Translations under genes and position numbers: made by a program
Notes under the pieces: generated by a model
Databases searched by the model: none
Told to the model about the DNA's origin: nothing
Seen by the model: only the letters and a program-made list of their open reading frames with translations
DNA from: Candidatus Delongbacteria bacterium
GTDB lineage: Bacteria > JAGOEH01
DNA length: 16,192 nt
Direction of reading: 5' to 3'
Assembly (NCBI GenBank): GCA_017997825.1
Contig: JAGOEH010000066.1
Coordinates: 1-16,192, forward strand
Shown: positions 8,205 through 15,782 of the stretch, piece after piece
Numbering within the stretch: position 1 is the first letter of the stretch
Layout of the letters: each line of letters opens with the position of its first letter

Positions 8205-10943
8205 CTATTTCAATAAGATTATCTTTCCTTTCTGACAGGCTTGATTCTGCCGGACATGGTAGAAATAGAGGCCGGAGGTCCAATGATCGGCTGAAATCGC
8301 GACCTGGTTCTGTCCGAGCGGCGCCATCAGGCTACCGTGGTAGACTCGGCTTCCCAGGATGTTATAGATTTCAATTTCAACCGGACCGGCCTGCATGGTT
8401 TCCACCGAAAGGGTCAATCGCGAATTGAACGGATTGGGAAAGGGAGTGACCCTCAGGCTGACCGGTTTGATCCCCGGGCCGGATTCATCTTCCTGTACCG
8501 GCACCTGGCGGTCGAACCAGTCATTAATGGTCTGATACAACATGGTATTATCGGAATCGGTCGCATACTGTTTGACCGCATTTTCCAGCGGAAAGGACAG
8601 AAAAACCACCTTGTAAGTTCCGGACGCATAACGCACCCCGGCAACCTCATGGGTACCCCAATAGGTCAAGAAGGCCTCGGCTCCGCCCAGGGGCTGGAGG
8701 CTGGTGTTCTGGGTAACGGTATCCAGACGCAGAATCATACTACTGCCGTCCGGCAGGGAGGAGATAGGGTCATTGGCGATCCCGCGGATAATCGAGCGGG
8801 TAGTCACGGTATCGTAGGCCATATGGAAATAGTCCTTCATCAGCAGGGAGTCTTTACGGGACAGATAGAATGGAGTTTTGGCGCCGGAAATCATCAGATT
8901 ACCGCCCTGATCCAAAAAGTGACGCAGAGAATCACGGCGGGCATCTTCAGCGAATACCCCCAGATAATTACCGCACAGCCAGAAGATGGCCTTCCTCCGC
9001 CCAAGACCCGCAAACTCATTCAGATAATAGTCCACCGAATCGGATACCGCCTCCAGGTCCAGATACTCAAAGTTACGGTTCAAACTATCCAAACCATCCA
9101 CCAACGTACTCGGATCATCCACATAGCGATTATCCCGGATCAGCAATTCGGGAGGATACCCGATAAAAAAGGGAAAACTGATCTGCTGACTGAAATCCTG
9201 GGCTCCGCTCACTGTAATTTTAAGCCTTACCCGCTTGTCGACCGCCTGATCCGCTACTTTGAACTCCATTGGAATGTAAGGAAGCAGTGTATCCATAGTC
9301 GGGATATTTTTTAAAATCGTATGATCCGTCGTGAACTGAATATCCGGATCATCGCAGGCATAATCCAGCTTGAGGCTGTCGCAGGCTCCCCGGGTATTAT
9401 AGATCTTTAAGGCCAGACTGACCGTATCGCCGCCGAAATGACGCTTTTCTTCACCGGTCGAAATCGACTGCACCAATTGAAGTTCGGGCACCGAAAAACT
9501 GACTCCGGCCGAAAAAGTGATCACACTATCCGGATCACTGATATTATAAACCGATACCATGGTCAGCTTACCGTCATAATCATCACTATTGGGATTACTC
9601 AGCTCATTGAAGGTACGATTGAGGATAATACCGGGAAACGGATCTCCGCTGTCCCCGCCATTGGTTGCTTTCTTCAGATCATCCCGTCCGTCGGCCTGCA
9701 TGATCTTGACACCCGGGCGCGAAGCATTGGTGTTGATCCGGTTAGCCCCATTATTGTTGGGATTATAGACATGCGAAATGATCAGGCCTTCACCGGGCAG
9801 GTGTCGATCGAAATGGGTCTTCTTGCGGTACTCCAGCAGAAAATACTCTTTACCCATATCGGAGAGTGTCCGTCCCCTGATATCCAGCGGTCTATAAGAT
9901 TCGATCCGGCCATTGGTCCAGATTTTATAGGCCACCGGATGGGTTTCGATCGGAGGAAGGGTGATCTGTTCGGTATTCTCGGTGATCGGAATCACCGACA
10001 GCCAACCCAAAAACTCCTTGGACCAGGCGCAGAAATGGGCCGGACAATGGTCGGAATAGCTGCCCCCGTTGGACATCATACACCATAGCCCCACCCCATT
10101 GGTATTGTAGTCGACATCGTACAGATCAGGCAGTCCCAAGACATGCCCGAACTCATGACAAAACACTCCGATACCTTCCAGTTGGCCTACATAATCGATT
10201 TCCGGCTGAACGGTATATTTATCGATCGACACAATCTTGCCGGAAGCCGTCGTATCATTGGTCCGAAACACCCCTTGCGGGTAGTATTTCAAAAAATAAC
10301 TGTGCGACCAGATATGCTGAATTTTTACCCCAGGCTCTTTACCATAATACTCCTGACCGGTATTGGAATGGATCACACACAGGTTTTCCACGGCGCCATC
10401 TCCGTCGTTATCGAACTGACTAAAATCGACCGTCTTGTCCAGTTCGGTCAGCACCTCATGAATGAAGCGTCCCATATCGCCGTGGATCCCGATTACATCA
10501 TTGACGTAGATACTCTCCGGATAGGCCAGTTGGACCCAGTCGAAAACGGTTCCGGTCACTTCAAATTGGTGATAGGAGTTTTCAAGATAGTAATTGGTCA
10601 TAGTTGAATCCGGGCCGGAAAAGAGTTTGGACTGCATAACGGCCTGGAAATCGGGGATCGAAGGGGTGTTATCGGCAAACAAGCCGCAAATCACCGGCAT
10701 CTTGACCGATACCACATCATTCTTCATGGCCTGTAAGCGGGCTTTGGTGTCTCGAATCGCCATCAGGCGCTCTTTGCGAGCCTGCATGATTTCGTATAGA
10801 TTGCCCTCAGCATAGTGCTGCTGCAGTTCATGAAAGAAGTCACGAACTTCCGGATCGATTCGGGCCGGATCGGGAATTCGAATCGCTAAGGTTGTTAAGG
10901 TACTGCAAACCAGCATTATCAATGCGGAATAAAAATACTTCAT
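8205..10943 (-). CDS. secreted M6-family zinc metalloprotease with T9SS-type C-terminal domain
   Basis: The product has 912 residues. The ATG at 10943 follows an AAGGA-type ribosome site, and a strong promoter lies about 40 bases upstream. A signal peptide covers residues 1-20. The catalytic motif HEFGHVLGLPD at 263-273 matches HExxHxxGxxD, giving zinc ligands H263, H267 and probably D273 with catalytic E264. WCMMSNGG near 287-294 fits the Met-turn. FDNDGDGAVEN at 177-187 is the calcium-loop-like segment commonly found in M6 (immune inhibitor A-like) peptidases. A central region around 640-790 (IFWLCGNYLGVF, then GGNLMISG) looks like a Rossmann/amidotransferase-like accessory fold. Residues 828-912 form a T9SS type A sorting / FlgD-like domain: TPFPNPFNSRL, then IYNILGSRVY, then SGLYFYHV. 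It probably cleaves extracellular protein or peptide. As first gene of the run it may supply ligands to the receptor encoded next; that coupling is inferred. Confidence 0.92.
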   Translation of the reverse strand: MKYFYSALIMLVCSTLTTLAIRIPDPARIDPEVRDFFHELQQHYAEGNLYEIMQARKERLMAIRDTKARLQAMKNDVVSVKMPVICGLFADNTPSIPDFQAVMQSKLFSGPDSTMTNYYLENSYHQFEVTGTVFDWVQLAYPESIYVNDVIGIHGDMGRFIHEVLTELDKTVDFSQFDNDGDGAVENLCVIHSNTGQEYYGKEPGVKIQHIWSHSYFLKYYPQGVFRTNDTTASGKIVSIDKYTVQPEIDYVGQLEGIGVFCHEFGHVLGLPDLYDVDYNTNGVGLWCMMSNGGSYSDHCPAHFCAWSKEFLGWLSVIPITENTEQITLPPIETHPVAYKIWTNGRIESYRPLDIRGRTLSDMGKEYFLLEYRKKTHFDRHLPGEGLIISHVYNPNNNGANRINTNASRPGVKIMQADGRDDLKKATNGGDSGDPFPGIILNRTFNELSNPNSDDYDGKLTMVSVYNISDPDSVITFSAGVSFSVPELQLVQSISTGEEKRHFGGDTVSLALKIYNTRGACDSLKLDYACDDPDIQFTTDHTILKNIPTMDTLLPYIPMEFKVADQAVDKRVRLKITVSGAQDFSQQISFPFFIGYPPELLIRDNRYVDDPSTLVDGLDSLNRNFEYLDLEAVSDSVDYYLNEFAGLGRRKAIFWLCGNYLGVFAEDARRDSLRHFLDQGGNLMISGAKTPFYLSRKDSLLMKDYFHMAYDTVTTRSIIRGIANDPISSLPDGSSMILRLDTVTQNTSLQPLGGAEAFLTYWGTHEVAGVRYASGTYKVVFLSFPLENAVKQYATDSDNTMLYQTINDWFDRQVPVQEDESGPGIKPVSLRVTPFPNPFNSRLTLSVETMQAGPVEIEIYNILGSRVYHGSLMAPLGQNQVAISADHWTSGLYFYHVRQNQACQKGKIILLK

Positions 10944-10980
10944 AATCCATCCTTAGTTAATATTTCGAGCCTAACTTGCA

Positions 10981-11009
10981 CTTATAGATAAAATACCCTC
11001 AAATGTCAA
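10981..11009 (-). promoter_or_regulatory. sigma70-type promoter for the surface-protein run
   Basis: On the minus strand TTGACA (11004-11009) and TATAAG (10981-10986) are separated by exactly 17 bases. The expected transcription start is near 10974, giving a leader of about 30 bases before the protease ATG. The -35 box is a perfect consensus match and the -10 matches 5 of 6. It lies in the short gap between the PseC-like gene and the protease gene, so it separates the surface run from the upstream gene run. Confidence 0.8.
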
Positions 11010-11016
11010 GTCCAAA

Positions 11017-12183
11017 CTATTTTTTCTTTAAATTCATAAACTTTTTCAACGTGGTGATGACCCGTTTCTGCTGAGCGGGGGTCAGATCCGGGTAAACCGG
11101 CAGGCTGACCTGGTGCCGGTAGTAGCGGGCCGCATTAGGATAAAGGTGATCGGAATGCCCCAAATCCCGGTAGTAGGGATGAGCCGGAATCGGAATATAA
11201 TGGACCTGGAGCTGGATATCGCGTTCCAGCATGAAGCGAAACAATTCGGATCGGGACAGACCCAGTCGATTGAAATCGATCCGGATTGGGAAGAGATGAT
11301 AAGAGGAGATCCGGTCGGCAGGAGATGGAGGGAGGTTGATCTCCTCGATTCCGGCCAACTGATCGCAGTAAACGGACGCAATTTCACGGCGGCGTTGCAG
11401 GAAATAGCCGATCCGCTTCATCTGGGCCAAGCCGAGGGCACACTGGATATCGGTCAGACGATAGTTGAATCCCAGAGACTGCATTTCATAATACCAAGGC
11501 CCATCGGGTTTAAACCGTAACTTGCCGGGGGGTTTAACATTCCCATGAGAACGAAGCTGAAGCAGGAGTTCGTAGATATCGCGCCGAGAGGTCAGAATCA
11601 TGCCTCCTTCGCCGGTGGTAATGATCTTGACCGGATGGAAACTGAAGATCGTCATATCGGCAATTGATCCGATTTTCCGGCCATGATACTCGGCTCCCAG
11701 GGCATGCGAGGCATCTTCGATAACCATAGCGGAACGTGTATGGGCCAGTTTCATAATCGGATCCAGATCGGCAGGCAAGCCCGAGTAATCGACCGGAACA
11801 ATCAGGCGTGTCGAGTCGCGGATGACCGACGGCAGCAAGGCCGGGTCAAGATTGCCGCTGATAGGATCGACATCGCAGAAATCAGGGGTTATCCCATTAT
11901 AAAGCATTCCATTGGCACTGGCTACAAAGCTGAGGGGAGAGGTTATTCCTCGGGATGAATCCGGCAACTTTTCCGTCAATTTAGCCGCCAGACAAGCCAG
12001 ATGAAGAGCAGCGGTACCGTTGGCCACCGCCACGGCATAGTCGGCGCCGCAATACTCCGCCACGCAGGCCTCAAATTCCTTGACCGTCTCTCCCTGAGTC
12101 AGCCAATCCGATTGGAGCACCCGGGTTACAGCCCGAATCTCGTCACGGCCGATCGATTGCCGGCTGTAGGTAATTTTTTTCAT
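11017..12183 (-). CDS. pseC: PseC-like UDP-sugar aminotransferase (DegT/DnrJ/EryC1/StrS family)
   Basis: The product has 388 residues, normal for this PLP-dependent family. The ATG at 12183 has AAGGAGG at 12189-12195, five bases upstream. K186 in SFHPVKIITTGEGG is the Schiff-base lysine, and D157 in EDASHALG should contact the PLP ring nitrogen. RSHG, GFNYRLTDIQCALG and QVHYIPIPAH are strongly PseC-like compared with other DegT enzymes. PseC converts UDP-2-acetamido-2,6-dideoxy-arabino-hexos-4-ulose to UDP-4-amino-4,6-dideoxy-AltNAc in pseudaminic acid synthesis, with glutamate as amino donor. No PseB dehydratase or other Pse gene is visible, so the exact substrate is uncertain and another 4-keto nucleotide sugar is possible. 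The ATG overlaps the TGA of the preceding TIM-barrel gene (ATGA), showing translational coupling. The protein ends in a Lys-rich tail (KKFMNLKKK). Confidence 0.85.
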   Translation of the reverse strand: MKKITYSRQSIGRDEIRAVTRVLQSDWLTQGETVKEFEACVAEYCGADYAVAVANGTAALHLACLAAKLTEKLPDSSRGITSPLSFVASANGMLYNGITPDFCDVDPISGNLDPALLPSVIRDSTRLIVPVDYSGLPADLDPIMKLAHTRSAMVIEDASHALGAEYHGRKIGSIADMTIFSFHPVKIITTGEGGMILTSRRDIYELLLQLRSHGNVKPPGKLRFKPDGPWYYEMQSLGFNYRLTDIQCALGLAQMKRIGYFLQRRREIASVYCDQLAGIEEINLPPSPADRISSYHLFPIRIDFNRLGLSRSELFRFMLERDIQLQVHYIPIPAHPYYRDLGHSDHLYPNAARYYRHQVSLPVYPDLTPAQQKRVITTLKKFMNLKKK

Positions 12184-12965
12184 TCCACCCTCCTTTTCGG
12201 CATCAGAGCCCGGACCCCTCCACTTTCCTTAATGAATTGGTCCGCAAAATCGGGACCTGGCTTGGAGGTCTCCAGGGTCAATCCCATGGTCGGATTCAGC
12301 AGATGAACCAAGCGAGGAATATCGAAATCTCCTTCACCCAGATTCAAATGCTCATCCATTTCAGAATTCATCCATCCATCGGACAGATGATAAACCCGGG
12401 GATTGAGGCGGTTAAACTCCTCCAGTATATCCCAAGCAGAACGGTTCAGAGAATAAGCGGCTTTGACGGCATGACCGAAATCCAGGCAGAACCCGATCCC
12501 GCATTCTTTCATCAACCGATCAATCTGTTCGGGAGTACATCCGATACAGATCCGGTCATCCAAAGATCGAAAGGGTTTATTTTCAACCAATATTTTATCG
12601 AACGCGACCCGGCTCAGAAACTCAGTGGCCGCTTCCATACTCCCTCCCATCCCGGGGTGAACGATCAGGTATTCAGCCTGGAGTGCATCAAAGAAGGAAC
12701 GTGATTCTTCAAACAAGGCCAGATTATCCTTCAATCGGTCAGGAATCGCCGGATTCAGATCATGCTGAGTGGTTGGAGCATGGATGATATAGGGGATGGA
12801 AAACTGCCGCCAGAAGTCCAGATCGGCAACCGGCGTGCCGGGCACGGTATACAATTCGATATAATCGCAGGCATCCGCTGCGATTATCCGGGCAATAGAA
12901 TCCCGGTAATCCAGATTGATCGACCAGACCTTCAGCCCGACCGGATTAGTCCACCGGGATCGCAT
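12180..12965 (-). CDS. TIM-barrel protein of the endonuclease IV / sugar phosphate isomerase superfamily
   Basis: The product has 261 residues from the ATG at 12965. In-frame ATGs at 12971 and 12974 are also possible; longer starts would lie inside rimO. No clear Shine-Dalgarno is present, so translation is probably coupled to rimO, which it overlaps by 20 bases. Motifs in order are IIHAPT (H62), VHPG (H103), LVENKPF (E128), LDFGHAVKAAY (D162, H165), YHLSDG (H193), DEHLNLGEGD (D204, H206) and LTLETSKPG (E232). By pattern these match, in order and kind, the metal ligands of endonuclease IV (H69, H109, E145, D179, H182, H216, D229, H231, E261 in E. coli), so a divalent-metal site is very likely. 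The family (AP_endonuc_2 fold) includes AP endonucleases and sugar isomerases or epimerases. Coupling to the PseC-like gene hints at sugar chemistry, while the ligand set is equally consistent with a DNA-repair-like role. The specific function is unknown. Confidence 0.8.
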   Translation of the reverse strand: MRSRWTNPVGLKVWSINLDYRDSIARIIAADACDYIELYTVPGTPVADLDFWRQFSIPYIIHAPTTQHDLNPAIPDRLKDNLALFEESRSFFDALQAEYLIVHPGMGGSMEAATEFLSRVAFDKILVENKPFRSLDDRICIGCTPEQIDRLMKECGIGFCLDFGHAVKAAYSLNRSAWDILEEFNRLNPRVYHLSDGWMNSEMDEHLNLGEGDFDIPRLVHLLNPTMGLTLETSKPGPDFADQFIKESGGVRALMPKRRVE

Positions 12966-14268
12966 AGGCATCATAATCCGAATTTCGAATGATTTTGACC
13001 CGGATCCGGGTTCCGACTGGATAGTTGCCATCGGATTTCAGATAGGTGATCCCGTCGATTTCGGGAGCATCCCGATAGGTCCGTCCCCACCAGGCATATT
13101 TTTTTCCGGGAATCGATCCCATAACCACCATATCGACGTCCTGATGGAGAAACCGTTTTAAGCGTCGGTGAGAAATCTCTTGCTGAATTCCCATCAGAAG
13201 GGCCAAGCGCTCTTCAGCCATCCGGCGGGCGATACGCCGGGCCGGGAACCCGGCCGCCGGGGTTCCGGATTGGGGTTGGAAGATAAAACCGCCCAGTTTA
13301 TCGAAGGGATACTCCTGGATAAACTCCAGCAACTCTTCAAAGCGAGTCTCAGTCTCATAGGGAAATCCCACCATCACAGTCGTCCTGAGTACCAGCCCGG
13401 GAAGGGCATCATGCAGCCGTCGGTACAGATCAATCAGATCCGCCCGGGTATAGGGCCGGTTCATCCGCTTCAAGATTTGGGTATTACAGTGCTGAATCGG
13501 GATATCGAGATAGGGAATGATCTTGCGGCTGCCGGCCAGATGGTCGATCAAGGCGGGGGTAATATGAGAGGGATTCAGATACATCAGGCGGAACCATCCC
13601 TCAAAATCGGAGGTCTCCAACCGCTGGAGCAGATGAACCAGATGATCCGGCGGATCAAGGTCATGGCCATAATTGGCGGTATCCTGGGCAATCAGGATAA
13701 TCTCCTTAATCTCCTTATGAGCGGCATAACTCTGGACCTTTTGATACAGCGATTCCACCGGCTCACTGACCAGACGCCCCCGAATGGAGGGAATCAGACA
13801 ATAGCTGCAGGCATTATTGCATCCCTCGGCAATCTTAAGGTATCGGAAGGCCGGATGGGTTAAGCGGATATCGGGATGACATGCTCCATCCGGATGGGAA
13901 GACGTCTCATCGGTGAACTCCCGCAGCCAGGTTTCCAATTCCTGCCACGGACGGACCGGCCAGAAATAGTCCACTTCCGGCAACAGAGATTTAAGTTCAT
14001 CCGCCCCATACCGGTTGACCAGGCATCCATGGACGATCAAGGTTTTCAGTTGACCCTCGGTTTTGAAACGGCTGAGTTCCAAGATACGGTTAACCGACTC
14101 TTCCACTGCATCATCGATAAAGGCGCAGGTATTCAATACAATGATATCGGCCTGGTCGGGTTCGGTCACGATAGGCTGGGGAAACCGCCCGATCAGATCT
14201 TCACTGTCGGTCAGATTTTTGGGGCAGCCCAGGGTTTCCAGATAGGTCTTACATTTCCCAGTTTTCAT
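12946..14268 (-). CDS. rimO: ribosomal protein S12 methylthiotransferase RimO
   Basis: The product has 440 residues, the usual length. RimO adds a methylthio group to an aspartate of ribosomal protein S12 (D89 in E. coli) using radical SAM chemistry. The N-terminal UPF0004 domain (about 1-120) has LGCPKNLTDSE with C15, then C48 (LNTCAF) and C82 (VHGC), the ligands of the auxiliary cluster. The radical-SAM motif CNNACSYC gives C150, C154 and C157. IPYLDIPIQH and MVGFPYET are conserved core segments. The C-terminal TRAM domain includes GRTYRDAPEIDG, which distinguishes RimO from MiaB and MtaB. The start at 14268 lies 20 bases inside the preceding YciO-like gene, and its end overlaps the TIM-barrel gene by 20 bases. 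The SD is weak (AGGG), so translational coupling is likely. All cluster cysteines are intact. Confidence 0.95.
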   Translation of the reverse strand: MKTGKCKTYLETLGCPKNLTDSEDLIGRFPQPIVTEPDQADIIVLNTCAFIDDAVEESVNRILELSRFKTEGQLKTLIVHGCLVNRYGADELKSLLPEVDYFWPVRPWQELETWLREFTDETSSHPDGACHPDIRLTHPAFRYLKIAEGCNNACSYCLIPSIRGRLVSEPVESLYQKVQSYAAHKEIKEIILIAQDTANYGHDLDPPDHLVHLLQRLETSDFEGWFRLMYLNPSHITPALIDHLAGSRKIIPYLDIPIQHCNTQILKRMNRPYTRADLIDLYRRLHDALPGLVLRTTVMVGFPYETETRFEELLEFIQEYPFDKLGGFIFQPQSGTPAAGFPARRIARRMAEERLALLMGIQQEISHRRLKRFLHQDVDMVVMGSIPGKKYAWWGRTYRDAPEIDGITYLKSDGNYPVGTRIRVKIIRNSDYDAYAIPVD

Positions 14269-14863
14269 AACCCTGCCCCCGACGGATCACTTCCGGGATC
14301 TCCCCGGTCAGATCGATTATGGTACTGGGTACCGACGTCAACTCGCCCCCGTCGATCACCAGCGAGAGGTGAGCCCGGTACCGAAATTCAATTTCATACG
14401 GATTGTTGATGATCTCCCCATTCTCATCGGTCATGCTGGTGGTGATGATGGGCGATCCGACCGATTCGACCATTTTCATGCAGATGGTGTTGTCGGGGAT
14501 GCGGACCCCGATGGTTTTTCTATTCTGGCCGAACAGTGCTTTGGGGATGGAGTTGCGAGCCGGCAGAATAAATGTGAAGGGGCCGGGCAGATATTTTTTC
14601 AATATTTTATAATTTTCGGTGGAGACCGAGGCGTAACTGCTGAGATTGGAAATCGAATTAAACATCAGGCACAGGGGTTTGGTTTTCCTGGGAATGTTTT
14701 TCAGTTTGAAGATCAGATCGATGGCATCGCTATTGCGGATAGTACAGCCGATACCGTATACCGTATCAGTGGGGTAACAGATGATATTGCCGCTTTCCAG
14801 TTCGGTGACGATGCGCTGCATTTGCTTGGGAGAGGGAAAAGCGGAGGAGAGTTTAAGGATCAT
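14249..14863 (-). CDS. YciO/YrdC/Sua5-family protein (YciO-like subgroup)
   Basis: The product has 204 residues. The family includes TsaC/Sua5, which makes threonylcarbamoyl-AMP for tRNA t6A37. Conserved parts are IICYPTDTVYGIGC (27-40), KYLPGPFTFILPA (90-102), KTIGVRIPDN (116-125) and TIIDLTGEIPEVIRRGQG (181-198). Two features point to the YciO branch, not TsaC. The segment 55-58 reads KNIP where TsaC has KxRP, so the conserved Arg is replaced by Ile. The SANxSG-type loop of TsaC is replaced by TTSM (141-144). As I recall, E. coli YciO has the same kind of differences (RQLP and STSL). It may therefore be a weak or non-canonical enzyme, but if no other TsaC exists in the genome it could supply t6A. 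The ATG overlaps the preceding stop by one base (TAATG). The stop lies 20 bases inside rimO. Confidence 0.85.
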   Translation of the reverse strand: MILKLSSAFPSPKQMQRIVTELESGNIICYPTDTVYGIGCTIRNSDAIDLIFKLKNIPRKTKPLCLMFNSISNLSSYASVSTENYKILKKYLPGPFTFILPARNSIPKALFGQNRKTIGVRIPDNTICMKMVESVGSPIITTSMTDENGEIINNPYEIEFRYRAHLSLVIDGGELTSVPSTIIDLTGEIPEVIRRGQGYENWEM

Positions 14864-15618
14864 TAAAAGCCTTCGATCTGGTTAGCCAGGAGCTGCTCGG
14901 GAGGAACATCGCGCATGTAACGGGCGGGATTGCCTTTCCAGATCTGAGCGGGTGGGACGTCGCGGGTCACCACGCTGCCGGCGGCAATCACGGCATCCTC
15001 GGCAATGATCCGACCGGGAAGAATAGTGGCATTTCCGCCGATCCGGGCTCCGCGTTTGATGGTGACTCCCTTGAAGGCTTGTTTGCGCTGTTCGGTCCGC
15101 CCCAAGTAATTATCATTGGTGGTGGTTACCATGGGCGCCACAAACACATAATCCTCGATTTGCGACAAGGCCGTAATATAGCATCCCAGTTCCAGTTTAA
15201 CCCGGCTTCCGATCCGGACCTTGTTCTCGATGGAAACCCCTTTGCCGACAATGGTCATATCACCGATTTCGACCTCTTCACGAATCGATGCCTGATCGGC
15301 GACCAGGCATCCCGATCCGATCGATGAACCGGCATAGATAATCACTCCGGTTCCAATGGTGACCTCACTCCCGATCACGGCACCGGGATAGGTTCCTCCT
15401 TGGGCTACCGCCGAGCGTTTGCCTTTCATCGGCTGTTTACCGATCACACTTCCGTCGTCAATCCGAATGGCGTCACCCAGCCGGCTGCCGGCATGGATCA
15501 CGACATGATGACCGATCCTGACGTGGCATCCGATGATTACATCCTCCTCGATAACCACATGGTGCCCAAAGGTTGTCCCTTCTCCGAACAGTGTACCGGG
15601 ATGAATAGTGTATTCCAT
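14863..15618 (-). CDS. left-handed beta-helix (hexapeptide-repeat) acyltransferase
   Basis: The product has 251 residues from the ATG at 15618, supported by AAAGGA at 15626-15631, seven bases upstream. A longer frame to 15708 adds a poorly conserved-looking segment with no such site and is rejected. Nearly the whole chain is [IVL]G-x4 hexapeptide repeats (about residues 6-220), forming a triangular beta-helix that trimerises in this family. VTTTNDNYLGR (164-174) resembles the active-site loop of nucleotide-sugar N-acetyltransferases such as QdtC and WlbB. WKGNPARYM (227-235) is the usual acetyl-CoA-end motif. The enzyme probably transfers an acetyl or other acyl group from CoA or ACP to an amino group on a UDP- or dTDP-sugar. 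Being first gene in the run that ends with a PseC-like aminotransferase, it could acylate that enzyme's amino-sugar product; this is inference. An LpxD-like role is less likely because the N-terminal LpxD domain is absent. Confidence 0.8.
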   Translation of the reverse strand: MEYTIHPGTLFGEGTTFGHHVVIEEDVIIGCHVRIGHHVVIHAGSRLGDAIRIDDGSVIGKQPMKGKRSAVAQGGTYPGAVIGSEVTIGTGVIIYAGSSIGSGCLVADQASIREEVEIGDMTIVGKGVSIENKVRIGSRVKLELGCYITALSQIEDYVFVAPMVTTTNDNYLGRTEQRKQAFKGVTIKRGARIGGNATILPGRIIAEDAVIAAGSVVTRDVPPAQIWKGNPARYMRDVPPEQLLANQIEGF

Positions 15619-15782
15619 AGTCTCGTCCTTTAGCTTGGAAATTGATTGGATCAAACAAGTATTTCGATATTTAATCCATAATTCCCCAAAAATCAAGGAA
15701 AATTCCAAACCCGGAAAATAAAAACCAAAAAAATGTTGACTAATGAGTTCAAGTGATATATATTGGAATAAAGGAGATCTAA
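15619..15782. other. divergent AT-rich intergenic region
   Basis: These 164 bases separate the minus-strand acyltransferase from the plus-strand CheZ-like gene and are visibly richer in A and T than the flanks. They hold the plus-strand promoter described separately. For the minus strand the best match I find is TTGATT (15691-15696) with a 17-base spacer to TAAATA (15668-15673), which is weak. No hairpin or repeat stands out. Confidence 0.6.
15736..15764 (+). promoter_or_regulatory. sigma70-type promoter of the CheZ-like gene
   Basis: TTGACT (15736-15741) and TATATT (15759-15764) are 17 bases apart; each differs from the consensus at one position. Transcription would start near 15771, at the Shine-Dalgarno AAGGAG (15771-15776), six bases from the ATG at 15783. 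The leader would be only about 12 bases, unusually short but compatible with initiation. Confidence 0.6.

Noticed and set aside
8337-9314. 325-codon plus-strand open frame opposite the M6 protease gene
   Set aside because: It overlaps conserved accessory and C-terminal parts of the protease in antisense, and I see no recognisable domain or credible ribosome site.
12966-13031. Longer start for the TIM-barrel protein
   Set aside because: The added residues lie within the conserved TRAM region of rimO and look low in complexity; the family-like sequence begins only after the later ATGs.
15668-15696. Minus-strand promoter for the acyltransferase run
   Set aside because: TTGATT-N17-TAAATA is too weak (4 of 6 and 3 of 6 matches) in an AT-rich region to be called as a feature.
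15619-15708. Longer start for the acyltransferase
   Set aside because: The extension does not look like hexapeptide repeat and lies in the AT-rich intergenic region; the ATG at 15618 has a well-placed AAAGGA.
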